Of a stretch of 64,000 nucleotides of DNA, positions 45,560 through 55,400 are shown piece by piece; within the stretch, counting starts at the first letter, position 1, and each line of letters starts with the position of its first letter. Under the pieces are notes generated by a model. It was not told the DNA's origin and ran no database searches. It was given only the letters and a program-made list of their open reading frames with translations. This stretch comes from an uncultured Chryseobacterium sp. (GTDB lineage: Bacteria; Bacteroidota; Bacteroidia; Flavobacteriales; Weeksellaceae). The stretch is taken from positions 18,029 to 82,028 of the forward strand of contig CAJYWN010000003.1 in the NCBI GenBank assembly GCA_913778275.1, in the 5' to 3' direction. Made by a program: the position numbers and the translations under genes.

Positions 45560-45594
45560 AAAAGAGACTGCCCGAAAGGGATCAGTCTCTTTTC
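45560..45594 (+). terminator. Terminator of the efflux operon
   Basis: AAAAGAGACTG pairs with CAGTCTCTTTT; inside, CCC-GAAA-GGG forms a GNRA-capped stem. A short T-run follows. Confidence 0.85.
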
Positions 45595-45730
45595 GATTAA
45601 AACTGAAACTTCAATAAAAAGATTCATTAAGAAACTTTTCGCTAATTTATCTGCAGATAAGAAGCAGCTAAATTATCCGGCTAGTTTTTATAAGAAATGG
45701 TATTAGTTTTTTAAAAATTTAATTTTAAAA

Positions 45731-45773
45731 ACCACCCTCCCTCAAAAGTAATTTGCCTGTTAAGGAAGGTGGT
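45731..45773. repeat. Hairpin-forming intergenic element (ACCACCCTCC / GGAAGGTGGT)
   Basis: Ten-base arms with one mismatch flank a 23-nt loop. It has no T-run and is too far from the operon end to be its terminator. It resembles degenerate palindromic repeats of the ACCACCCTCC type that I recall from related genomes. The rest of 45594-46058 holds no gene I can support. Confidence 0.35.
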
Positions 45774-46058
45774 AAGATTATTGAATCATCATGTTTTCCG
45801 GTTATTGGCTTTCACCCTTACGTGCGTATTATAGTTTTTAGTTAATTAGTTTTTTGTGAAGTGTAATATTCTTTTATTTCTTTTGATATTTCTGAGTTCA
45901 AAATTATCAGGTTGAATCCGGATATAAAAACAATTGTTGTCTTTATTCGTAAATTATGACGTATTTATTCATAAATAAAATATATTTAATGTATTGATTT
46001 TCAGTTTTTATATTTGTAAAGTAGAAATAGTTCTATAAAGTAGATTAATTCAAACTTG

Positions 46059-46091
46059 TTTGAGAAAAACCATGCATTTTTCGTAATTTTG
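46059..46091 (+). promoter_or_regulatory. Promoter: TTTG-N21-TAATTTTG
   Basis: TTTG at 46059-46062, a 21-nt spacer and TAATTTTG at 46084-46091 form a canonical promoter 28 nt before the regulator start. Confidence 0.65.
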
Positions 46092-46119
46092 ACCGCTATT
46101 TATAACTAACAATACTAAG

Positions 46120-47817
46120 GTGATCAAAAAACTATTTCTGTTTCTTTCCATTGTATATTTTCAATTCTTTTTTACGCAGGAATCAGATACTGGGTATTAT
46201 GAACTGAGAAAGAAATATGAAAACTTTGAAGAAAATGATTTTAGGGCGCTTTCTTATATCCATCCTTATATCAATAAAGCGAAAAATGAGAAAAATTATA
46301 GCAAGCTGGTTCAGGGATATAAAGATGCGGTTCTTTTCTCTTCTCTTGATGAAGAAAAGCTTATGTACGCTGACAGTATGGTATGGGCTGCGAACCTTTC
46401 CCGCGATAAAGACCTTATGATTGTTGCTCATATTGATAAAGGTGTCATTTATTACTATAACTATAAAAAATATCAGCTTGCTCTTAATGAATATCTTGAA
46501 GCATATGAATATTCAAAAAACACAAAAAACGAATACCTCAGGTATCAAAATCTTTATCATATAGGAGTTGTAAAAAGCTATTTGGGTTATTATGACGAAG
46601 CCGTTGAATTATTCAGTAAATGTCTGGTATATTATAGGGAAAAGTCAAACGCCGATATTCATCCTAATCTCATTTACAATAATAAAAAGGGGTATCTTAA
46701 TAGCCTTCACCAGCTGATTATCTGTTACCGGCATTTAGGTAAATATAAGGAAATGGATGCTGCAATAGAGAAAGGACTCTCAGAAACAGGTAACGACAAG
46801 GATTATGCACAGGAAAAAGGATATTTTCTTCTTTCAAAAGGCATTTCCGAATATCGCGAAGAACAATATGAAAAGGCCCTGTCAGATCTTAACCTGTCTC
46901 TTCCTTCAATCCGTAACAGCAGAGACTTTGCCAGGCTTTCCGTTAATTATTTCTTTATTGGGAAAAGTTACTTTGGAATGAATGATGCTAAAAAATCGGT
47001 CATTTATTTTAAAAAGATCGATTCTATTTTTAACAAGCATCAGTTTATTCTTCCCGAACTAAGGGAAAATTATGAGATCCTCATCAATTATAGCAAAAAA
47101 AATAAAAATCAGGCACAGCAGCTTTATTATACGGGCCAACTGCTGAAAGCCGACAGCATCATGTCCAGAGATTTCAGTTACCTGTCACCAAAGATCCATA
47201 AGGATTACGATACCAAAACGTTACTGGATGAAAAAAATAAGCTCCAGAAGATGAACTATCTGGTAACCGTTATCATTATTCTTTTGATTATATGGGCAAT
47301 CGGATTGATCATGCTTTTCACCAAAAAACAAAAAAAGGCGAAAGAAATCAAGCAGAAATATATTCTTCTTGAAGAAAAGTTTGTACAGGACCAGACTATT
47401 GCGGAAGTTCATCATACTCATTTGGAAGAGAAAAGAGGAACCCTTCATGAAAGTAAAGTGGAAGAATTGCTTCGTAAATTAAAAATATTTGAAAACAAAA
47501 AAGGCTTTACCCAAAAGGGTTTAACAATCAGTAAACTGGCTTCACAGCTCGGGACAAATTCCAGTTATCTTTCCCAGGTTATCAATGAACATAAAGGCGG
47601 AAATTTCAATAAATATCTCAGTCAGCTCCGGATCAATTACATTACCAATCTGCTTTTTGAGGACAAAAAATACCTGCGGTACAATATTGAAACACTTGCC
47701 AAAGAGTGCGGAATTGCTTCACGGCAGAATTTTTCCGATCTGTTTTATGAAATCAACGGAATACGGCCTACGGATTTTATTAAAAAGAGAATGCAGGAGA
47801 TTGAAAACAGTGACTAG
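46120..47817 (+). CDS. Transmembrane TPR-AraC family regulator
   Basis: 565 residues, GTG start at 46120. A signal peptide (about 1-20) leads a periplasmic part of TPR-like helical repeats (about 60-340, e.g. YLRYQNLYHIGVVKSYLGYYDEAVELF). One transmembrane helix (YLVTVIIILLIIWAIGLIML, about 379-398), a coiled-coil linker and a C-terminal AraC-type DNA-binding domain (about 460-560) follow: TISKLASQLGTNSSYLSQVI, then the second motif ending in RPTDFIKKRMQ. The layout suggests direct signal transfer from periplasm to DNA. It lies just upstream of a palindromic promoter that opens the secreted-protein cluster; control of that cluster is an inference. Confidence 0.93.
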   Translation: MIKKLFLFLSIVYFQFFFTQESDTGYYELRKKYENFEENDFRALSYIHPYINKAKNEKNYSKLVQGYKDAVLFSSLDEEKLMYADSMVWAANLSRDKDLMIVAHIDKGVIYYYNYKKYQLALNEYLEAYEYSKNTKNEYLRYQNLYHIGVVKSYLGYYDEAVELFSKCLVYYREKSNADIHPNLIYNNKKGYLNSLHQLIICYRHLGKYKEMDAAIEKGLSETGNDKDYAQEKGYFLLSKGISEYREEQYEKALSDLNLSLPSIRNSRDFARLSVNYFFIGKSYFGMNDAKKSVIYFKKIDSIFNKHQFILPELRENYEILINYSKKNKNQAQQLYYTGQLLKADSIMSRDFSYLSPKIHKDYDTKTLLDEKNKLQKMNYLVTVIIILLIIWAIGLIMLFTKKQKKAKEIKQKYILLEEKFVQDQTIAEVHHTHLEEKRGTLHESKVEELLRKLKIFENKKGFTQKGLTISKLASQLGTNSSYLSQVINEHKGGNFNKYLSQLRINYITNLLFEDKKYLRYNIETLAKECGIASRQNFSDLFYEINGIRPTDFIKKRMQEIENSD

Positions 47818-47968
47818 CTAGTGTGAGAAAGGCTCTGCATCTTCAAGGTATATTAAGGAATTAGAAATAAGTCTTCTATATGCTTATTTTTGCAGCAAAC
47901 TGCTGCTGCTGAAAAATAGATCTTTCGTTCAGTTTTACATTTCAAAATATTTTTCCAATCCAAATAAA

Positions 47969-48005
47969 ATACGACAAGTTTTGTCGTATCGCATCCTCAT
48001 TTTTG
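47969..48005 (+). promoter_or_regulatory. Composite promoter, copy 1: ACGACA-N5-TGTCGT plus -7 box
   Basis: The perfect palindrome ATACGACAA-GTT-TTGTCGTAT (47969-47989) is followed by CATTTTTG (47998-48005), one base off TAnnTTTG. The box begins 27 nt after the A of ACGACA. The same geometry recurs at 59125 and 63673. No -33 TTG is at the usual spacing, so activation by a palindrome-binding factor is plausible. The remaining 47818-48131 DNA holds no gene. Confidence 0.65.
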
Positions 48006-48088
48006 TAGAATATTATTTTTAACACTAAAGTGTGATAAATTTCATATTAATTTATTTTATAAATCTTTTTATGGTGAAGTAGAAATAA

Positions 48089-48096
48089 TACTTTTG
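48089..48096 (+). promoter_or_regulatory. Second -7 element (TACTTTTG) before the secreted-protein cluster
   Basis: An exact TAnnTTTG match 36 nt before the ATG at 48132, an alternative proximal promoter; no -33 TTG. Confidence 0.4.
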
Positions 48097-48131
48097 CAAA
48101 AATATAATTTTTAACATTTTTTTAACTTTTT

Positions 48132-48965
48132 ATGAGAACAAAACTATTGTCGCTAATTGTTTTAGCATCATCTTTCTCTTTTGCGCAAACCTGGAACCTT
48201 ACCGGAAATACAGGAACCAGTACTTCAACAAATTTCTTGGGAACTGTTGATGACAAAGATATTGTTATCAAAACTAATAATCTGGAAAGAATGAGAATCT
48301 ATGGAGGCCCTTACGTTAACGGATTTGCAATAGGAGGTCCGGGATCAGCCAAACTTGAACTAACAGCTGTTTTGTGCGGCGGATGTGCATCCAGATGGGC
48401 AGTGCCTTCGGATGTTGTTGTGAGGACTTTAGGGAGCAGAAACCTGGAATTCCATATGCCGAACAATAACGTAGAGGATCCTAATTCGGATACCAGTACT
48501 CCCAATTCATCAGGGATTTCAAGAATTAAGTTTTCAGACGGTGTACACAAAAGCAGTTTGGTAATTTTTAATACCGGTAAAGTAACGGTAGGAACAGATC
48601 AGTATGATAATGACCCCAACTATATTTTCTACGTAAGAAAAGGAATTAAAGCTGAACAGATTAAAGTGGAAAATCCAGCTGCGAACGGCTGGGCTGATTA
48701 TGTATTCAAAAAAGATTACGAGCTTAAAACCTTAGAAGAAGTAGAAAAGCATATTCAGGAAAAAGGGCATTTACCTAACATTCCTTCAGCTGCTGACGTA
48801 GAAAAGAACGGAATCAACCTTGGTGAAATGGATGCTAAGCTTCTTGAAAAAATCGAAGAACTAACTCTTTATTCGATTGAACAAAATAAGCAGCTGCAGA
48901 AACAATCCGAAGAAATTACAGAACTCAAAAAACAGGTTCAGCAATTAATTTCAACAAAAAAATAG
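48132..48965 (+). CDS. Secreted tail-fibre-like protein with C-terminal coiled coil
   Basis: 277 residues. A signal peptide ends at SFSFAQ (about 19). The body begins TWNLTGNTGTSTSTNFLGT, then KDIVIKTNNLERMRI, the pattern of flavobacterial tail-fibre-domain proteins. Near 190-235 the sequence YVFKKDYELKTLEEVEKHIQEKGHLPNIPSAADV is the segment that precedes the terminal trimerising helix in this family. The end (about 240-277) is a Gln/Lys-rich coiled coil. It is probably a trimeric fibre at the cell surface. It is first in a cluster with the T9SS-domain and RHS genes, 5 nt before the next gene. Confidence 0.85.
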   Translation: MRTKLLSLIVLASSFSFAQTWNLTGNTGTSTSTNFLGTVDDKDIVIKTNNLERMRIYGGPYVNGFAIGGPGSAKLELTAVLCGGCASRWAVPSDVVVRTLGSRNLEFHMPNNNVEDPNSDTSTPNSSGISRIKFSDGVHKSSLVIFNTGKVTVGTDQYDNDPNYIFYVRKGIKAEQIKVENPAANGWADYVFKKDYELKTLEEVEKHIQEKGHLPNIPSAADVEKNGINLGEMDAKLLEKIEELTLYSIEQNKQLQKQSEEITELKKQVQQLISTKK

Positions 48966-48970
48966 GCATT

Positions 48971-49441
48971 ATGAAGAGAAAAATATTATCTCTGCTTTCT
49001 TTGACAATAGGCTTTTTAGGATTTTCACAAACGCAGGTTTACTTTAAATACGATGAAGCCGGAAATCAAAGATACCGCGGAACCAATTCGGCAGCTAAAA
49101 CAGCTCCTGAAGAAGTAAAAAAAGTTGAAGAAGTAAAAGCAACAGCTGTGGAACAGGAACCTGTCATGGATGAAAAGGCTTTCTGGGAGCAGGTAAGATT
49201 ATATCCTGTTCCGGTAAATGACTATCTTACCATAGACTGGACTGAAAAGGTAGACGGTCTTATTGCTTCGGTCTCATTATACCAGCACAGTACCGTGCAC
49301 TGGAAGTTCCAGCAGCAGAATATCCCGGATCTCAACAGGAAGCTGAAAATCAATATGACCGGCTATGATTGGGGAGTCTATGTAATACGCTTTACATTAA
49401 AAGACGGAAGAGCGTTCAGTAAAAATATCACCAAACGATAA
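48971..49441 (+). CDS. Small exported protein with T9SS type-A-like sorting domain
   Basis: 156 residues. A signal peptide ends at FLGFSQ (about 20). Directly after it comes VYFKYDEAGNQRYRG, which looks like a single YD (RHS-type) repeat. A Lys/Glu/Val-rich linker follows (about 45-65). The C-terminal 80 residues match a T9SS type A sorting domain: VRLYPVPVNDYLTIDWTE, ending in YDWGVYVIRFTLKDGRAFSKNITKR. It carries almost no cargo, so it may be an anchor or a fragment of the neighbouring RHS protein. It lies 5 nt after the fibre gene and 32 nt before the RHS gene. Confidence 0.85.
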   Translation: MKRKILSLLSLTIGFLGFSQTQVYFKYDEAGNQRYRGTNSAAKTAPEEVKKVEEVKATAVEQEPVMDEKAFWEQVRLYPVPVNDYLTIDWTEKVDGLIASVSLYQHSTVHWKFQQQNIPDLNRKLKINMTGYDWGVYVIRFTLKDGRAFSKNITKR

Positions 49442-49473
49442 AAACTTATAACCAAAAATAATTATTAAGAACC

Positions 49474-52400
49474 ATGAAAATAAAAATATTTTCATCATTT
49501 ATACTGTCTTTATGTACAGTCATGGGCTTTTCCCAGACCATCCTGTATCAGGCAGAAACTACTACAAGAACGGTACAGGATCCGCAGACGGTAGTGCTGG
49601 CTCAGGGATTCCATGCTTCAGGAAGTGTATCAAATCCTTTTGTAGCGAAGATCGGCCCTGGAACGGAAAATCCCGGAGGAGGACCTGCTGATTCGAATGC
49701 GGGAGCGAATAACCCGTCGGGAACGACCACATCTTCAGCAGATCAAAAATTTCACGATACCAAAGGTAATATTGAAGTAAACGGAGCAGGGCAACTGCAG
49801 TTTACCTTGCCGATTGCTTTACCGCCAGGCGTAAAGAGTGTTGCCCCGCAAGTGAACCTTATATATACAACTGGATCTTCAAATGGTATTGCGGGATATG
49901 GCTGGAATATTTCAGGAATCACATCTGTTTCAAGAATCGGGAAAAATATTGAAAAAGATGGAGAAGTAAGGGGTATCCAATTAGACTATTCGGATTATTA
50001 TCAGTTCAATGGGCAAAGACTAATTTTAAAGTCGGGAGAATATGGAAAGGATGGAGCTGAATATGTAACGGAAAAATATTCAAATATCAAAATCAAATCT
50101 TTTGGAGCAATTACCGGACAAGGATGGCAAGGACCTGAATATTGGGAGGTAACATTCGAAGACGGGTCTCAGGCATGGTACGGTGGCGTAAGCTCGGGGG
50201 CAAATGCAGCAAGAACTCCAATAGAATACAATATTGCAAAATGGAAAGATCCCCAAGGAAATTATATCACATATAATTATACGCAAAACAGTTCTGATAA
50301 TGTGGCGATAATTTCGACCATTACCTGGGGAGGAAATGAAAATCTGAGTAAACCTCATTTCAATGTTATTGAATTCAATTACTTTAATGAAAGAACATTA
50401 AAAGAAATTAATTATTTAAATGGGATCCCGTTTATACAAAATAAATTATTAAAAGAAGTTATTGTAAAAACCAACGGAAGCCAATTTAAAAGATATGGTA
50501 TAGAATATATTAATAATGGCACGAGCTATCAGCTTGCTAATAAAATTACAGAATACAATGCTTTGAATGAGCCTTCAAATCCTGTAATTATAGATTATGA
50601 ATCTCAGCAGGCTGCAAATGAGGAAACTACCAAAGAAAATGATATAGCCACTACAAATACAAAAAAGTACGGCGATTTTGATATGGATGGAATCACAGAT
50701 TATCTGGAGTACATACCCAATCCGGGAACATCTCCATCCGGTCCTGTAGGAGTCATTTTTTTTAGAAATTCTGTTTACAAAGATGCTCCCGTTATGCCAT
50801 TGCAATATGAGCTTAACAAATTTACATCTGAAGAATTTGCAAAAGCTACAGCTATAACCTTTAAAAAAGACGGCTACGTAAAAAATAAGGTAGGAATTGT
50901 AATACCACATAAAGTAGCTACCTCTGATGCCAGTAAGCCAAATTTTGAATTGCTGATATATACAGTAGATATTTCGGATTTTAAATTTAAACTGGAATAT
51001 TCGAAGACAATACCTTATAGCGTTTATAATCCCGGCGGTGAGTTAAGCGGGGGTTCGGAATGTACTGCACAGCTGGCTCTTAATGTGGGCTATCTGGAAA
51101 GTTATGATTATGATGGAGACGGTATCTCAGAACTGATGATGGGCTTCAACAGAAGAAACAGATGTACGAGTGTACCATCTTCTACTACATCCACCGCTGT
51201 TACAAATTCCGGTACTACAGATTCTCAGTCGTCTACTTTGAAGCCCGGCATTAACACTAATAATGTTGAATTGGGAGCTGATATTTCTTCACAGGAGGAA
51301 TTCCAGGATCCTTCGAATATCATCCCACCCGGTGGTGGAACAATAGATACTTTCACGTACTATTCGTCATTTTTAATAGATATTGATGAAAATGCAGATA
51401 TTACCAACGGTATCTATAAGTATGACGAAGGAGTAAACATGAATAACTCAACGGATAATAATAAAAATAAACGTTTTGCTGATTTAAATGGGGACGGTTT
51501 GCAGGATATTATTGAAGTAGGAGCTGATGGAACAATAATTAATGCTTACAACTACCGTAAACAAACTGCTGGAACTTATATAAAATCAAGTATTGGAAAC
51601 TTTTCAGGACAAAAATTTGAGGGAATTTCTTCAGCTGCATTATACGGAGATTTTAACGGAGATAGTAAAATTGATGTTTTAGTGCCTCAGGCAAATAAAT
51701 CATATAACTGGAATTTATACATTTCCGATGGCAAAAAGTTTAACAAGTCTACAATAAATAACTTTATCTACTATAGCTCTGGCAGTGAAGTATTGATGGA
51801 GAGTAGCCACCATGTACTCGAAGCGGGAGGAGGCTGCTCATTTTCTGACAGCAGATATTTTCAGTACAATGTTGCGGATCTGGACGCAGATGGTAAATCA
51901 GATATTATTGTCAGCTATGTCTTTATTACTAATCATGAATGGAACGCACACCATGATCAGGAAAAAACCGTCTTACGGACCTTCGTTTATTCGGTTAATA
52001 AAACAACAACAGAAACTACTGCCGGTTATGCTAAAGGATTTTATTCAACAGCAGGGGGAGATAGTGCGTTTTTACAGAATTCACCGATACAGACAACAGG
52101 TGATCTGAATTTTTACAGAGTAAGAGATTGGAGAAGGGAATACACCGAAAAAGTTATTCCTTTCGGAACATTAAGCTTAAACAGAACCAATCAGCAGATT
52201 ATATCTATAGGAAGGCCGGATGACTGTAATGGCGTGATAGGCTGTGCCTATAACTACGTTACACAATACGGATATACATATACTCCTCTTCTGGCAAGAG
52301 CAAAGTCTGTAAAACAAGGCAGCATCACAACAGATATTACTTACCAAGATCTTGATTCGAAATCCAATCCTTCCTTCTACAAGCCAATTAAAAAAGAATT

Positions 52401-55400
52401 GTTTCCTTATTTTGAGTTGGAACAAATTCCTTTATCTGTAGCTGTATCAAGACTTAAACAGACAAGCATCAATGGAATATTGATTCAGGACTTCAGATAT
52501 AGAGGTTTAATAAACCAATTTATAGGCAAAGGTATGATAGGCTTCCGTCAAATAGCCCATTCATCTTGGTATGCTGACGGGTTTGAAAATACTAAAATTT
52601 GGTCCGGAGGTGAAACTGATCCGTTAAACGATGGAATGCCGGTTAAAGAATGGTCAATTAGAACCAATGATGAAACTAAGATTTTCCCTGCAGATATTTC
52701 TGAAAATAATACGCAGTTATTAAGTTTCAAATCTACTGTATACAAGACTGAAGAACTTGTAAACGGACAGGTTGTAACGACTGTTACAGATGCAGACAAG
52801 CCCAAAGTAGTTAAGGCCCTTTTTCCAGTAAGTACAAAAAAGAAAGACTTTTTAACAGGTACTTATACCACCGGAAATATTACATACGGAGATTATTATC
52901 TGCCGTCACAGAGTATTTCAAATATTAATAACGGATACGCAATAACGACATCCAATTTTGAGTATATTCATAACCCTTCGGGAATTGGAGCGAATTATTA
53001 CATAGGCCGCTCAAAAACTAAGACAGATGTTATACAGGCTTATGGGGATATAAAATCTGCAAAAGAAGAATATACGTATGAAGATAATCTTCTAAAAACA
53101 GTTAAAAGCTGGAACAGAGATAATAGCGGTTACTTATTAGAAACATATAATTATGGCGATTTTGGAAACATTACCCAAAAGATAATCAGTAATAGTGTAG
53201 ATTCTCAAACTCGGACCACTGGAGCGTTATATGATCCTAAAGGAAGATTTGTCGTAAAGAAAACGGATAATCTGGGATTAGAAACAGATATTGAATACAA
53301 TGACTGGGGCCAGATTAAAAAGCAAACCGATCCGTCAGGAAATACCATTTTAAATACCTATGATGGTTGGGGGAAACTCCTTGCTTCAAAAAGCAACTTA
53401 GAGGGCACAACAACTTACCAGTATGATAAGGATAGCAACTCCAATATTAAAATTACTCAGAATAACGCGGATGGTAATATTATAAAAAAATATACCAATC
53501 CCTTAGGACACGAGTATAAAGTTTCAACTAAGGCATTCGGACAAGATCAATTTGTTTCTAAAGATATTCTATATGATGTTTTAGGTAGAAAAATCAAAGA
53601 AAGTGAGCCTTATTTTGAAGGGCAAAGTTCCAACCAATCGAATCTCATTGTCTATGACGATTCTGTTTTTCCTGCCAAAGTAACAACAATAGCCTTCAAC
53701 GGGAAACAGATGGAAACCAGTGTTTCCGGATTAATAACCACATTGAAGGAAATTAATGGGAATGCCCGAACTACCACGAAAACAACAGATGCCTTAGGCA
53801 ATGTAGTTTCTTCAACAGATAAAGGTGGTACGATTACATTTGCATACAACGCAGCCGGAGAACAGATCAAGGCCCAATATGCAGAAAATATTGTAACCAA
53901 CAAATACGACATCTGGGGAAGAAGATCAGAATTCAGTGATCCTTCCAACGGAACTTATAAATATGAATATGATGGATTTGGTCAGCCTAAGAAAATTATT
54001 AGTCCGAAAGGAACAAAAGAGTATACCTATAACAATCTGGGACAATTAATCTCTCAAAAAGAGCTTTCGACTACAGATGGCGGGCAGGCCACCAACAAAA
54101 TGATCACCTTTACTTATGATGAAAAAGGAAGGGTCATTTCAAAAGCAGGTACGTCTAAGGGTAAAGGGTACAGCTCAAATATATTATATGATCCGCAGGG
54201 AAGAATATTATCATCTTCGGAAAGCAGCAACGGTAAATACTTTATTCAGAAAGGTACTACCTATGACGATAAAGGAAGGGTGATCTCGTACGAAAAGCAA
54301 TTATATTCTTCCGGTACGGTTACTAAAGTACAGATTGAAAATATATACAATAGCTGGAACGGAGAACTGTATCAGATCAAAGATAAGACTTCGGGAAAAG
54401 TATTATGGACGCTTCTGGAAACAAATGCCAGAGGACAAATCTCAAAAGCTAATCTCGGAAGATCCAGAGTTTTCAACAGCTACGACGATAATGGCTTCTT
54501 AACAGGCGTAGATCATCAGTATTGGTATCAGCTGCAGGGAGCTCAAAGTATTCTAAAGATCAATTATGTATTTGACGCCATTAAAAATGAGCTGAAATCT
54601 AGAAAAACAGAAGGTAATTTCGGAATTGAAGAATTCTTTGATTATGATGATAATAACAGGTTGGTCAGCTGGACAGATCCTGTTACCGGTACTAAGCCGA
54701 TGAATAGAAACATCTATGATGCTAAGGGGAGAATCACCCAAAATGATCAGGTAGGAACCATTAAATATGAAAATCCTGCAAAAATCTATCAGCCGACAGG
54801 TATGACCTTAAACGCGGCCGGGGAGCAGAATTATAACAATGATCTCATTCAAAGCATTGCTTACAATGAAAACAATGATCCTGTATTCATTGATGGAATG
54901 AAAGGAGATGTGGCTTTCCAATACGGATTGTCTAGTATGAGACAGCGTGTAACCTATGGAGGAAACTTCAGCATAGATGGAGATGGTAAGTTCACTAAAT
55001 TTTACAGTGAAGATGGAAGTTTTGAAGTATTGAAAGACAATATTACCGGAAAAGAAAAGCATATTTTATATATAGGCGGAAATCCTTATGACAGTAATAT
55101 TGTATATCTAAAAAACTTTGATGAGGCTGGCGGTTCATATAAATTCTTGCACAAAGATTATATTGGCAGTATTTTAGCGATTAGTGATGAGGCCGGAAAT
55201 AAGCTGGAACAGAGACATTTTGATGCCTGGGGAAATTTCACCCATCTTCAAATTGGAAACGGTGCTGTTATAACGGATAAGAATATTATTGCCAATTCTT
55301 CGTTATTAGTAGACAGGGGCTATACAAGCCATGAGCATTTTGCGGAAGTAGGAATCATCCACATGAACGGAAGGTTATACGATCCGTTATTAAGAAGATT

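Noticed and set aside
53100..54800. Repeat-rich region that could suggest a tandem DNA repeat
   Set aside because: The repetition is the degenerate YD repeats of the RHS protein at amino-acid level; there is no exact DNA tandem repeat.
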